39,014 nt of DNA from positions 1-39,014 of the forward strand of contig JAISME010000060.1 in assembly GCA_031276915.1 (NCBI GenBank). The letters run 5' to 3'. This document shows, one piece after another, positions 11,538-25,948 of the stretch. Under the pieces are notes generated by a model. The model saw only the letters and a list, made by a program, of their open reading frames with translations. It was not told the origin of the DNA and did no database searches. The stretch comes from Zoogloeaceae bacterium. GTDB taxonomy: Bacteria > Pseudomonadota > Gammaproteobacteria > Burkholderiales > Rhodocyclaceae. The position numbers were made by a program, and so were the translations under genes. The number at the start of each line of letters is the position of its first letter. Position 1 is the stretch's first letter.

Positions 11538-12127
11538 GCTTCGTCTCCCATCAAGAGACTGTCGATGCCGTCGCAAAGACAGTGAATCGCCAAAAGGTGG
11601 ACTTCCTGGACGCGCGCCGTGCGGTCGACGGGCACGTTGAGATGCAGGTCATTCTCTTTCAGGAGTGCGCCAATGGCTCCGCCATCGCGTCCGGTAAGCG
11701 CGATCACCGCCATGTCATTCTCGTGCGCGGCCCGGATTGCCTCAATGACATTGGTGGAATTTCCGGAAGTGGAAATCGCCAACAGCGCGTCACCCGCGCG
11801 TCCCAGCGCCCGCACCTGGCGGGCGAAAACCTGGTCGAAAGCGTAATCGTTGCTGATCGCCGTGAGAATGGATGTGTCGGTCGTCAGCGCGATGGCCGCG
11901 AGTTCCTGGCGCTCTCGCTCGAAACGGCCAACCAGTTCGGCGGCGAAATGCTGCGCATCGGCGGCAGAACCACCATTGCCGCAGGCGAGGATCTTGCCCT
12001 CATGAATCAGGACACGGGTCAGCGTTTCAATGGCAGCGGCAATGGGCGCGACCAGTGTCGCCAGCGCGGATTGCTTGGTCGCAATACTCTCGCAGAAATG
12101 CTGGTTGACGCGGGCGACCAGGTTCAT
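11534..12127 (-). CDS. SIS-domain protein, phosphoheptose isomerase / DiaA family
   Basis: ILACGNGGSAADAQHFAAELVGRFERER, LLAISTSGNSTNVIEAI, ALTGRDGG; coupling to dolP favours a DiaA-like assignment over GmhA. Confidence 0.85.
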   Translation of the reverse strand: MNLVARVNQHFCESIATKQSALATLVAPIAAAIETLTRVLIHEGKILACGNGGSAADAQHFAAELVGRFERERQELAAIALTTDTSILTAISNDYAFDQVFARQVRALGRAGDALLAISTSGNSTNVIEAIRAAHENDMAVIALTGRDGGAIGALLKENDLHLNVPVDRTARVQEVHLLAIHCLCDGIDSLLMGDEA

Positions 12128-12357
12128 AAAACAAAAGCCAGGAAAGAGACCGTGATTCTAGCAAGGAATCCGGCAATGCCAATCCATTTGCGCCACACGC
12201 TGTGCGCGGCGTCGAGCGAAAGCGGCGCTTCCGCCCTTCCTGTGACGCGGCTTGGCGAGCCCCCATTCCCGCGTGGAACCCTCGTCTTCAATCGGGCAAA
12301 CCAATGAAGGAAAAAGGAATACAAAGCGGCTGCTTGAACATGATTCCTTTCGAATGT

Positions 12358-12385
12358 TTGACGTGCCTGTGAATTCCGGTATAAT
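12358..12385 (+). promoter_or_regulatory. Sigma70-like promoter for rplU
   Basis: TTGACG, 16 bp spacer, TATAAT, located 35 bp upstream of the rplU ATG. Confidence 0.65.
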
Positions 12386-12419
12386 CGCCCCCCTTTTTTG
12401 CGGTTCTTTTGGAGTCAAC

Positions 12420-12731
12420 ATGTACGCGGTCGTAAAAACCGGCGGGAAGCAGTATCGGGTTTCCACCGGCCAAAAACTGAAAGTAGAACAGATACCGGCA
12501 GAAGTTGGCGCGGAGATCACGCTCGACCAGGTGCTCATGGCGGGTGAAGGCGAGGACGTGAAGATCGGCACCCCCCTCGTGGGCGGGGCGGTTGTCAGAT
12601 GCACCGTGGTATCCCACGGGCGGCATGACAAGATCAGGATTTTCAAGATGCGCCGCAGGAAGCATTACCAGAAGCACCAGGGGCACCGCCAGAACTATAC
12701 CGAATTGCGTATCGACGTGATTTCCGTTTGA
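12420..12731 (+). CDS. rplU: 50S ribosomal protein L21
   Basis: [30 protein letters not shown]...[21 protein letters not shown]. Confidence 0.97.
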   Translation: MYAVVKTGGKQYRVSTGQKLKVEQIPAEVGAEITLDQVLMAGEGEDVKIGTPLVGGAVVRCTVVSHGRHDKIRIFKMRRRKHYQKHQGHRQNYTELRIDVISV

Positions 12732-13099
12732 TACGGCGGAATTAGGTGCGTGATCTGTGCCGCATTGGCGCATGATCGGGTCTGCCGGAAGGAGTGCGTG
12801 CGGGGCCGGTCGGAAGGGTCGGCAAGCGCGTTGTTGATGAATGTTCAACCAGAAGGAGGATCGCTGAAAGGTTGTACAGGCAATGCCTGTGATGGCAAGG
12901 ACAGGGCGAACCGGGATTCGCCGATCCCGAAGGGCTTCAGGCCCGCCAGGGAAATGAGGCGCGAATCAGCGGATTTCATCGGAACCCACAGCGGCGAGGC
13001 TGGCTGTGGCAAGGCTGGAAGAAGTCCGTGGTTCAGATTCATCCTGTCGGTCAAAACACGCGAAACCCTGTGCGAACGGGAGGCGTTCAGTAAGCACAC

Positions 13100-13363
13100 A
13101 TGGCACACAAAAAGGCAGGCGGCAGTTCCCGTAACGGTCGCGATTCCGAATCCAAGCGCCTGGGCGTCAAGCGCTATGGCGGCGAGGCCGTCCGGGCCGG
13201 TAACATCCTCGTGCGTCAGCGCGGCACAGCGTTTCATGCCGGCGAGGGTGTCGGCATCGGCCGGGATCACACGCTTTTCGCCCTGGTCGATGGCACTGTG
13301 CGATTTGCCGTCAAGGGTGTGAAGAGCCGGCGCACGGTGAGCGTCGTGACCACCGCACAATAA
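13100..13363 (+). CDS. rpmA: 50S ribosomal protein L27
   Basis: [62 protein letters not shown]. Confidence 0.97.
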   Translation: MAHKKAGGSSRNGRDSESKRLGVKRYGGEAVRAGNILVRQRGTAFHAGEGVGIGRDHTLFALVDGTVRFAVKGVKSRRTVSVVTTAQ

Positions 13364-13388
13364 ACGGTCGCCTTTTGCAACGGACGGC

Positions 13389-13419
13389 AAAAAGCCCTAT
13401 CCGGCGGATAGGGCTTTTT
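13389..13419 (+). terminator. Rho-independent terminator downstream of rpmA
   Basis: AAAAAGCCCTATCC-GGC-GGATAGGGCTTTTT, perfect 14-bp stem with terminal T-run. Confidence 0.9.
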
Positions 13420-13501
13420 CATTCGGGAGTGCTCCCTTGTATCCTGTTTGTTTCCTCCCGGGAAAATCCGGATGCCCCGACGTATCCGCGCATGAATCTG
13501 A

Positions 13502-14695
<1,194 letters not shown>

Positions 14696-14726
14696 CCCCT
14701 GGCGCAAACTGGAGCCACTTCCGGAG

Positions 14727-15845
14727 ATGTCCATGCTCGCCAAATCCCGCCGCGTCGTTGTCAAGATCGGTTCTGCCCTGATTGCCGGGAACGGCGTCGG
14801 CGTAGCCGAGGAAGCCATCGATGACTGGGCGCGGCAAATCGCGGAAATCCAGCGAGACGGGCGGCAGACGCTTCTCGTTTCGTCCGGTGCGATCGCGTGT
14901 GGCATGCAGCGGCTGGGACGCGTGAAACGCCCGCGGGAAGTGCACGAGCTGCAGGCCTGCGCCGCCGTGGGACAGGTCGTGCTGGCGCGGATTTATCAAG
15001 TGGCGTTCGAGCGCCATGGCATGCGCACGGCGCAAATCCTGCTCACGCATGATGATCTCGCCGACCGCAAACGCTACCTGAATGCCCGCTCCACGCTGAA
15101 AACCCTGCTGCGGCTGGGTGTGCTTCCCGTCATCAACGAAAACGATACTGTCGTTACCGACGAAATCCGCTTTGGTGACAACGACACCCTGGGGGCGCTC
15201 GTCGCCAACGCTATCGAGGCTGACGCGCTTGTCATTCTCACTGACCAGCCTGGCCTGTATACCGCCGATCCGCGCAAATATCCCGGGGCAACCCTGGTCC
15301 GGGAAGCGAGGGCGGGGGATCCACAACTGGAGACGATGGCAGGCGGCGCAGGCAGCATGGTCGGTACCGGCGGCATGCTCACCAAGGTGCTGGCAGCCAA
15401 GCGGGCGGCGCGCAGCGGCGCGGTGACGGTGATCGCCAGCGGTCGTGAACCGGATGTGCTGTCGCGTCTCCTGGCGGGCGAAGCCATCGGCACCTTGCTG
15501 GTTTCTCGGATGGAACCGCTGGCCGCCAAGAAGCAATGGCTGGCCGATCACCTGCAAACCGCCGGACAGCTCTCTCTCGACGCGGGAGCCTGCGAGGCGC
15601 TCGGGATGGGGAAAAGCCTTCTCCCTGTCGGCGTGTGTTCCGTGATTGGCGACTTCGAACGTGGTGCTGCCGTTGGCTGCATTGCTCCCGACGGACGGGA
15701 GATTGCGCGTGGCCTCGCCAACTACGGCAGTTCCGAAGCCCGCCGTATCGCCCGCCACGCCTCAAGGGAAATCGAAAGCATTCTGGGCTACGTGGCCGAG
15801 CCGGAAATGATCCATCGGGACAATCTGATCTTGTTGGGAAGTTGA
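14727..15845 (+). CDS. proB: Glutamate 5-kinase
   Basis: [70 protein letters not shown]-terminal PUA domain. Confidence 0.96.
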   Translation: MSMLAKSRRVVVKIGSALIAGNGVGVAEEAIDDWARQIAEIQRDGRQTLLVSSGAIACGMQRLGRVKRPREVHELQACAAVGQVVLARIYQVAFERHGMRTAQILLTHDDLADRKRYLNARSTLKTLLRLGVLPVINENDTVVTDEIRFGDNDTLGALVANAIEADALVILTDQPGLYTADPRKYPGATLVREARAGDPQLETMAGGAGSMVGTGGMLTKVLAAKRAARSGAVTVIASGREPDVLSRLLAGEAIGTLLVSRMEPLAAKKQWLADHLQTAGQLSLDAGACEALGMGKSLLPVGVCSVIGDFERGAAVGCIAPDGREIARGLANYGSSEARRIARHASREIESILGYVAEPEMIHRDNLILLGS

Positions 15846-16181
15846 GTCCGAAACGGGTAGAAAACCAGCGCCCGCGTTACGGTTCCTGTTTCGGATTCCA
15901 TGCCGGATTGGACGGCGCCCCGCCAGCCTGTGTCCCGTTTCTCCAGCCAGCCCGCAAGCCGCAATTCCGCTTGGGCAGGAAAATCGTCATGAATAGTCCA
16001 TCGTTCCCGTCCTGGCAGGGCAATTGAACGATTTGCGCATCCTTTGTCCCGCAGACGGCGGTTCTGCGGACGCGGCGGATTTTCCCGGGACGGCAAAGCC
16101 ATGTTTTTGCCGCAACTCGCATGGCGAAAACCAGTAGAATCAACATATTTTTCACGCCGGATCAAAATCAGGGAAAGAGCC

Positions 16182-17837
16182 ATGTCCATGCCAACACATT
16201 ACCAAACACTGGGACTGCCGGAAGGTGCGGGAATCGACGAGGTGCGCGCGGCCTGCAACAAGGCGCTGCAACACTTCATCCAGCAACAGCGCACAGGCGC
16301 TCCCTTGCCGATGGAAGACTTCGAAGCATTGCAGGCCGCCCGCGCCGAGATCGGCGATCCGCGGCGCAAGGCGCGCTACGACCAGGAACTTGCCGCGCGC
16401 CGCGCCAGTGGCGACGGCAACAGGACCACGCCCGCCTTGTTTTCCGGGGCCACCACCATCGCCCCTGCCGCAAAACCCGCGCCGTCGCAAAACGCGGACG
16501 AGGTGAGCGAACATCGCTTTCAATTCACCGGCTCGGGCGGCGAGTATTTCCGCATTTGGATCACCAACCTGTTGTACACCTTGCTGACGCTGGGCATGTA
16601 TTCGGCCTGGGCCAAGGTGCGGCGTGAGCAGTATTTCCACCGCAACACCTTGCTGGACGGCAGCGGGTTTGATTACCATGGCAATCCCGTGGCCATCCTG
16701 AAAGGCCGCATGCTGGCAGGGTTGCTGCTGGTCATTTACTCGAGTTCCCAAAGATTTTTCCCTTGGCCTGTTTATACGGGTGTCTTGCTGCTGGCACTGC
16801 CCCTGCTGCCCTGGCTGGTGCAGCGGTCGCTGGTTTTCCGCGCCCGTAACAGTTCCTATCGCGGCCTGCGTTTTGATTTTCATGGCAGTTACCGGACGGC
16901 TTGCGCCACCTTGCTGCCCTATGCCTTGTGCACCATTTTCATGCTCTGGAGCGCGCACATGGTCGCCGAAACGGAAGTCGAGCCGGAATACACACCACAA
17001 TCCCTGCGTTTCCAGATTGCGGAAGACATGACGCAAACGAACCATCAGGAGACGACGCCCCCCATTCTTCTCGCGCAGCAGGAACCATGGGAAACCGGCG
17101 CGGACGACGGAGCGCGGAAATCCGTCGACGAGCTGGCGGGAATATTGGCAAAAGCCAGGCAGGAAGAAGGGGCGAAGGAAAGTGCCCGGAAAAAACTCCC
17201 CTCGCCCGATCCCAAGTATGCCATCATGATGTTGTTGAGTATTCTCCTGCTGTCTCTTTGCACGCCCTGGTTCCTGTACAGCATCAACCGCTTCCGGTTG
17301 AACCACCTGGCTTTTGCCCATGCGCGCTTCCGCAGTCATATCAGGGTGGGCGCGTTCTACCGGATTGCCATCATAGCCGGCTTGATGCCCACGTTGTCCA
17401 TGACCCTGGTCGCAATCCTGTTTTCGGTCAGCGCCGCGGCCATTGGCGCCGGGAGATTCTCCGCTGTTTTCATCTCGATCTTCCTTCTTTCCGGCGCGCT
17501 GCTCTATCTGGGAATTTTTTCCGGCCAAGCCTACACTCAATCGCAGCTCAACAACGAAATCTGGAACGAAACAGAACTGGAGAAATACCATTTTTCCAGC
17601 GACCAGTCCTTCCAGGACCTGCTGCTCATTCTCGCCGGCAATTTTCTCTTGACGCTGCTGACTCTCGGCCTTTACTGGCCCTGGGCCAAGGTGCGGCTGG
17701 CGCGCTATCGCGCCGATCACCTGGCGCTGCTGGCGCCATCGGGCGCGCTGGATGAGTTTGCCGGGCAAAACTCCACAGATGATCGCGCCATTGGCGAGGA
17801 AATTGCCGACGCCTTTGACTTCGACATCGCGCTATGA
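16182..17837 (+). CDS. DUF898 (YjgN family) membrane protein with N-terminal J-domain-like segment
   Basis: MSMPTHYQTLGLPEGAGIDEVRAACNKAL...DPRRKARYDQEL, then duplicated FxYxGxGGEYFRIWITNLLYTLLTLGMYSAWAKVRREQYF / LLILAGNFLLTLLTLGLYWPWAKVRLARY. Confidence 0.85.
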   Translation: MSMPTHYQTLGLPEGAGIDEVRAACNKALQHFIQQQRTGAPLPMEDFEALQAARAEIGDPRRKARYDQELAARRASGDGNRTTPALFSGATTIAPAAKPAPSQNADEVSEHRFQFTGSGGEYFRIWITNLLYTLLTLGMYSAWAKVRREQYFHRNTLLDGSGFDYHGNPVAILKGRMLAGLLLVIYSSSQRFFPWPVYTGVLLLALPLLPWLVQRSLVFRARNSSYRGLRFDFHGSYRTACATLLPYALCTIFMLWSAHMVAETEVEPEYTPQSLRFQIAEDMTQTNHQETTPPILLAQQEPWETGADDGARKSVDELAGILAKARQEEGAKESARKKLPSPDPKYAIMMLLSILLLSLCTPWFLYSINRFRLNHLAFAHARFRSHIRVGAFYRIAIIAGLMPTLSMTLVAILFSVSAAAIGAGRFSAVFISIFLLSGALLYLGIFSGQAYTQSQLNNEIWNETELEKYHFSSDQSFQDLLLILAGNFLLTLLTLGLYWPWAKVRLARYRADHLALLAPSGALDEFAGQNSTDDRAIGEEIADAFDFDIAL

Positions 17838-18913
17838 GCAGCAGCAGTCCGTGTGTCGCCGTTTACTTTGACGGGCAAAGCTCGCGCCGCCATCCGGTGG
17901 AATTGGCGGCGGAGGCGGGCGTGTTGCAGGTGGCGGGGCTGGCGGAAATACGCAGGGTTCCCCTGGCGGCGATCCGGGTTTCCGAGCCGCAAGGCCGCGC
18001 CCCGCGCACCCTGCGTTTTGGCGATGGCGCGTATTGCGAGGTCGAACAAGGCGAGGCGCTGCTCGATCTGCTCGACGCGCTGGGCTACCGGGAAAGCGGC
18101 GTGGTGCGTCTGCAAGGCCGCTGGCGCTGGAGCGTCATGGCGCTGGCGATGGTGGTCATGCTGCTGGCGGCGGGCTACCAATGGGGCCTGCCCTGGGGCG
18201 CGAAACAGATTGCGCCCCGGATTCCCGTTTCCACAATGGCGCAACTATCGGATGGTGTGCTGGAAACACTGGATAAACACATGCTTTCGCCCAGCAGTCT
18301 GTCGCCAGGGCGACAACAGGATCTGCAACGTGGCTTTCAGCGGCTGGCGGAAAGCGACCCGGAACTGGCGGCATACGGCGCGCGTCTCCAACTGCTTTTC
18401 CGGCGCGCCAAACGCGTCAGGGGCGCTTCGGGCATTGGCCCCAACGCCTTCGCCCTGCCCGGCGGACAGGTCGTGCTGCTGGATGAACTGGTTGCGCTGA
18501 AAGACATCAGCGATGACGAAATCCTTGCCGTGCTGGCGCATGAACTCGGACATGTGCGCCAGCGGCACGGAATGCAGCAGCTGATCCAGTCCTCGGTGGC
18601 GGCGGCGGTGACGGCGGCCTACCTGGGCGACGTGTCGATTGCCGTCAGCGGTCTTGCTGCTCTGGCGCTGGAATCCGCTTATTCCCGCGACATGGAGCGC
18701 GAAGCCGACGCCTACGCTGCCGCTACTCTCCTGCGCCTGAACGCCAATCCCGAGGACTTGGCCAGCGCGCTGGAAAAGCTGGAGGCGTTTTACGCTGGCA
18801 AGGAAAAATCCGCGAAAGAAGAAGAGCCTGGAAAATACACCGGCTGGCTCGACTCCCACCCCGACACCCGGGAGCGGGTGATGCGAATCAGGCGGCAGCA
18901 CGGCGGCAAATAG
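17834..18913 (+). CDS. M48 family zinc metallopeptidase
   Basis: VLAHELGHVRQRHG (HExxH), ESAYSRDMEREADAYAA; ATGA overlap with the DUF898 gene. Confidence 0.92.
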   Translation: MSSSSPCVAVYFDGQSSRRHPVELAAEAGVLQVAGLAEIRRVPLAAIRVSEPQGRAPRTLRFGDGAYCEVEQGEALLDLLDALGYRESGVVRLQGRWRWSVMALAMVVMLLAAGYQWGLPWGAKQIAPRIPVSTMAQLSDGVLETLDKHMLSPSSLSPGRQQDLQRGFQRLAESDPELAAYGARLQLLFRRAKRVRGASGIGPNAFALPGGQVVLLDELVALKDISDDEILAVLAHELGHVRQRHGMQQLIQSSVAAAVTAAYLGDVSIAVSGLAALALESAYSRDMEREADAYAAATLLRLNANPEDLASALEKLEAFYAGKEKSAKEEEPGKYTGWLDSHPDTRERVMRIRRQHGGK

Positions 18914-19260
18914 GGTGGCCGCCCACAAGCAGCCATAAACGCCACACCACCACCGCCCCGCACTGCGCCATGCGGCGATTTCAGCGCGCGGTTGTGCCCG
19001 GGGCCGCGCGTTCTTGCCGGTAGCATCAGCGCCAGCACCGCCGCCAGCAGGGGCGCGAGCAGCAACATGAGCAGCAGGAAGTGGCTCAGGCCGGAGTGCA
19101 GGGCGGGCCACAGGCGACGGGGCAGCACGCGTTGCAGCAGGGCGGGCCATTGCCGCGCGGTGGCGTCATCGGGCGGTGGGGCTTCTGCGGCGGAGGTTTG
19201 CGCGGCGGACATGCGCCAGGGCATATCCTTGAATCCAGAGGGAAAGCGGGGGAACACCAC
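18790..19260 (-). CDS. Possible small membrane protein or degraded gene
   Basis: ORF starts GTGGTG immediately after the downstream-gene stop at 19261; contains one TM-like stretch HFLLLMLLLAPLLAAVLALML; overlaps the 3' end of M48 convergently; C-terminus looks non-protein-like. Confidence 0.2.
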   Translation of the reverse strand: MVFPRFPSGFKDMPWRMSAAQTSAAEAPPPDDATARQWPALLQRVLPRRLWPALHSGLSHFLLLMLLLAPLLAAVLALMLPARTRGPGHNRALKSPHGAVRGGGGVAFMAACGRPPYLPPCCRLIRITRSRVSGWESSQPVYFPGSSSFADFSLPA

Positions 19261-19623
19261 TCACAGGAAAACCTGGGCGTAGCGTTCCGGATCGAACCCG
19301 ATCAGCAGGTCTTCGCCCGTGTCCAGGACGGGACGCTTGATGAGCACAGGATACCGGATCATCAGTTCCCGCGCCCTGTCCGCGTCCACATTGGCGCGTT
19401 CGTCCACCTCCAGTTTTTTCCACATGAGGCCACGGGTATTGAGGAGTGTCCGCCAGTTGCTGCGGGCGATCCAGTCCGGCAGATGCGCGGCGGCGATGTC
19501 CGCCTTCCTGTAGTCGATGAACGCGTGGGAAATGCCGTGCGCTGTCAACCAGGCGCAGGCTTTTTTCATGGTGTCGCAGTTTTTGATGCCATAGATGCGA
19601 ATCGGGGATGCGGTCATTGTCAT
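19261..19623 (-). CDS. ArsC/Spx/YffB-family thioredoxin-fold protein
   Basis: IRIYGIKNCDTMKKACAWLTAHGISHAFIDYRK...LLNTRG...IKRPVLDTGEDLLIGFDPERY. Confidence 0.9.
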   Translation of the reverse strand: MTMTASPIRIYGIKNCDTMKKACAWLTAHGISHAFIDYRKADIAAAHLPDWIARSNWRTLLNTRGLMWKKLEVDERANVDADRARELMIRYPVLIKRPVLDTGEDLLIGFDPERYAQVFL

Positions 19624-19711
19624 TTCCTGGCGCTTCATCATGGGAAAGGCCAGAGCGTTCGCGGCAGCGAAGGCTCTGGCCAGGACGGAAGAAAAATGTG
19701 CAGGATGTGTT

Positions 19712-20170
19712 CTATTGGCAGGATCTGTTGACTTCCTCACGCATCCGCTCTGTTTCCCGCTGGCGTTGTTGGTCGTCCATGTAGGCACTGCTTCCGTCAT
19801 CCTGGGGTTGCCGGATGCGCTGGCCGGACTCCAGCGCGGCCAGGCCGCGCCGCGCCCGCTGACAGTTTTCCGCCTTGCGGTCGGCTTCCGCCTTCGCCTG
19901 TTCCGCCTCTTCCTCCGCCTTCTGCTGCGCCTGCTGGCGCTGTTTGAATTCCATGTCCTGGTCGGCCAGGCTTTTCGGCGCTTCCTTCGCCGCGTCCGGA
20001 GCATTTTGGGCATTGGCGGACGGCTTGGCGAACATCTTGCCGGAGCCGGGCTGCGGCGTGTCCGAAATGATGGTGTTTCCCTGGGCGTCCTTCCATTTGT
20101 AGACTTGCGCCTGGACGGACAGGACCACGGTAAACGCGGCCAGGACGGGAAGAATCCAGCGTGTTTTCAT
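19712..20170 (-). CDS. DUF4124 domain-containing secreted protein
   Basis: Signal peptide MKTRWILPVLAAFTVVLSVQAQ followed by VYKWKDAQGNTIISDTPQPG. Confidence 0.85.
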   Translation of the reverse strand: MKTRWILPVLAAFTVVLSVQAQVYKWKDAQGNTIISDTPQPGSGKMFAKPSANAQNAPDAAKEAPKSLADQDMEFKQRQQAQQKAEEEAEQAKAEADRKAENCQRARRGLAALESGQRIRQPQDDGSSAYMDDQQRQRETERMREEVNRSCQ

Positions 20171-20258
20171 GATGTGTCAACCTCGTCTCATTCTGAAAGG
20201 AATTCATTCAGTATAGCCCAGAGCACAGGGCGAAAGAAAGCCGTCCTCCGCTGTATAA

Positions 20259-21752
<1,494 letters not shown>

Positions 21753-21791
21753 GAAGGTTTTATCCGTGGCGGGCAGCGCGCCTGTCCGGCT

Positions 21792-22673
21792 TCATGTTCC
21801 CGATACTTCATCCTGTCCCGCGGTGGCGGCGTATCCCCGGGGTGGGAAAAACCATGTTTTCCAGGCCAGCCAGAGTTTTCTCGGCGGCGTGAGCGCGATG
21901 CGCTGGTGCAGGACCTGGAACGCTTCCGCCTCGATTTCTTCCAGCAGTGCGCGGTAGATCGCCGCCATGATGAGGCCGGGACGTTGCGCCTTGCGGTCGG
22001 TTGCCGGCAACTTCCGAAGCGCCGAGTCGTAGTATTGCCGGGCGCGCGTGCCTTGATGGCGCATCAGGCCCGTGAAGTTTTCCGAGTAGCGCCCGTTCAG
22101 AATGTCGGCGGCGGGAACCTGGAAGCGCTCCAGTTCGTCCATCGGAATGTAGATGCGCCCCCGGCGGGCATCCTCGCCGACATCCCGGATGATGTTGGTC
22201 AACTGGAAAGCCATGCCCAGATCGCGCGCGTATTCCAGGGTTCCGGCATTCCCGATGCCGAAGATTTCCGCCGCCAGCAGGCCAACGACGCCAGCCACCC
22301 GGTAACAATAGCGGGAAAGTTGCGCGAAATCCGGATAGCGCGTCTGGGTGAGATCCATTTCCATGCCGTCGATGATTTCGTGCAGGTGCGCGGCAGGCAG
22401 GCGAAAACGCGTGCTGGCGGCTTGCAGGGCTTGTCCAACCGGATGTTGCGGCGATCCTTCGGCGACGCGCTCGACCTCTTGCCGCCACCATGCCAGCTTG
22501 ATCGCCGCGAGATGGGCATCCCCGCATTCGTCGACGACATCGTCCACTTCGCGGCAAAAAGCGTACAGCGCCATGATGGCCGCGCGCTGTTCACGCGGCA
22601 GGAACAGGAAGCTGCAATAGAAACTGGAACCGCTGGCGATGGCTTTTTGTTGACAGTAGACGTCGGGAGTCAT
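21792..22673 (-). CDS. hpnD: Presqualene diphosphate synthase
   Basis: REVDDVVDE, DMDLTQTRY-like motif (GMEMDLTQTRY), LTNIIRDVGEDARRGRIYIPMDEL. Confidence 0.92.
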   Translation of the reverse strand: MTPDVYCQQKAIASGSSFYCSFLFLPREQRAAIMALYAFCREVDDVVDECGDAHLAAIKLAWWRQEVERVAEGSPQHPVGQALQAASTRFRLPAAHLHEIIDGMEMDLTQTRYPDFAQLSRYCYRVAGVVGLLAAEIFGIGNAGTLEYARDLGMAFQLTNIIRDVGEDARRGRIYIPMDELERFQVPAADILNGRYSENFTGLMRHQGTRARQYYDSALRKLPATDRKAQRPGLIMAAIYRALLEEIEAEAFQVLHQRIALTPPRKLWLAWKTWFFPPRGYAATAGQDEVSGT

Positions 22674-23603
22674 CGGGAAAGGGGAGGGGGCATCGAAGGG
22701 GGGTATTGTATAAGCGAACGCGTGAGCATGCGGAGCCAATCTCGCGGCACGAGCACGGGACGATGGTTGAAAACGTCGTAGCCGGTTGCCGCGATCTTTT
22801 CCAGGATGCGCAAGCCGCCCTGGACGGTCAGGCGGATTTCCCAGCCAAGGCGACCGGGCAGCGCGCGGGCGAGCGGCGCGCCTTGCAACATCAGGGCGCG
22901 GGTGCGTTCACACTGGAAAGTCATCAGGTTTTTCCATGCGGGGGAAGGGGAAAGCGCGCCTGACTGGAACGCGGCAATGTCCGTTTCGCGGACGCCAAAG
23001 CGCAGCAGGTCTTCCAGCGGCAAGTAGATACGGCCTTTCCGCCAGTCGAGGGCGACATCCTGCCAGAAGTTGATGAGTTGCAGGGCGGAACAGATCGCGT
23101 CCGATTGGCGCAGGGCGTTTGGCGTCGCCTGTCCGGCAAGGTGGAGAATCAGGCGTCCGACCGGATTGGCGGAACGGCGACTGTACTCCAGCAGCGCCGC
23201 ATAGTTGGCATGGCGGGTTTGCGTCACATCCTGGGAGAAGGCTTCCAGCAAGTCATGGAAACAGGCAAGCGGCAGATTGTGCCGGCGTACGCATGGGGCC
23301 AGTTGACGAAAAACGGGATGCGCGGGTGTTTCTCCCGCGGCAATGGCGTCCAGATGCGTTCGGAAATCCGCGAGTCTGGCAAGCCGGGTTTCCGGCGTGG
23401 CGTCCCCTTCGTCGGCGATGTCGTCCGCGGTGCGGGCAAAATGATAGATGGCCGCAATGGGCGCGCGCAGTTTCCTGGGCAGCAACAACGAGGCGACGGG
23501 AAAGTTTTCGTAATGATCGACCGGCATGCGCTGGTGGTCGGCGCATGTGTCTTCGACCGGAGGCGACCGTCCCGCGCGGGACGCATCGCACGGTTTGGCA
23601 GAT

Positions 23604-23614
<11 letters not shown>
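22670..23614 (-). CDS. hpnC: Hydroxysqualene synthase (squalene synthase HpnC)
   Basis: HYENFPVASLLLPRKLRAPIAAIYHFARTADDIADEG, AFSQDVTQTRH, LINFWQDVALDWRKGRIYLPLEDL. Confidence 0.92.
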
Positions 23615-25415
<1,801 letters not shown>

Positions 25416-25722
25416 GGATACGGAAGCCAGACAGCAAAACCGGAGGATTATACAAGGCGATTGCAAGGCAAGTCCCGCAGGCGATGGTTGTTGTTGTTCC
25501 CGGGCAATCGACGAGCGCGTGGACGTGTGTGGGTGGTTGGGGGTATCGCAGAGGAATCCGCCAAAGTGAAGGCGCGCGGAAGCGCATGGATGGTTGGGGG
25601 CGAAAGCTGGTTCCTTGTTCTGTGACAATTTTTGTCACTTGATGTGCGCAATTTGTCACTTTGTGGAGGGTGTGCGGTTGTGTTGTCGGGGAGGGAAATG
25701 GCGTGGATGCGTGTGTGCGTGC

Positions 25723-25750
25723 GGGAATCGGGGGTGCGGGGGTTGGTGGG
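25723..25750 (+). other. G-quadruplex sequence motif
   Basis: GGGaatcGGGGGtgcGGGGGttggtGGG, four G-runs of 3 or more with loops of 4, 3 and 5 nt. Confidence 0.7.
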
Positions 25751-25903
25751 CACGGAAGTTGCTCGTATCTTTCCGGTTTCTTTTCCTGACAAGTCGGACA
25801 AGCGATTCATCATGTTCTCCACCCTGCCGTTTTCGGAAGCATCGACCGGGACACCCGCTGTGTTGTACGCATGCGACGTGTGCGGACAGAATGCGGAAAA
25901 AAA

Positions 25904-25942
25904 TGTAAAAAGACTTGACAAGCCGGAATATGCAGACATGAT
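25904..25942 (+). promoter_or_regulatory. Shared 17-mer with promoter-like layout, left arm
   Basis: TGTAAAAAGACTTGACA; TTGACA + 16 bp + CATGAT (4/6 to TATAAT), reading into the hairpin/repeat. Confidence 0.4.
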
Positions 25943-25948
25943 ACTTGT

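Larger units (their letters stand above)
25608..25945 (+). repeat. Left arm of a long imperfect inverted repeat
   Basis: TGGTTCCTTGTTCTGTGACAATTTTTGTCAC...TGTAAAAAGACTTGACA; ~87% identical by hand alignment to the reverse complement of 26105-26442. Confidence 0.95.
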
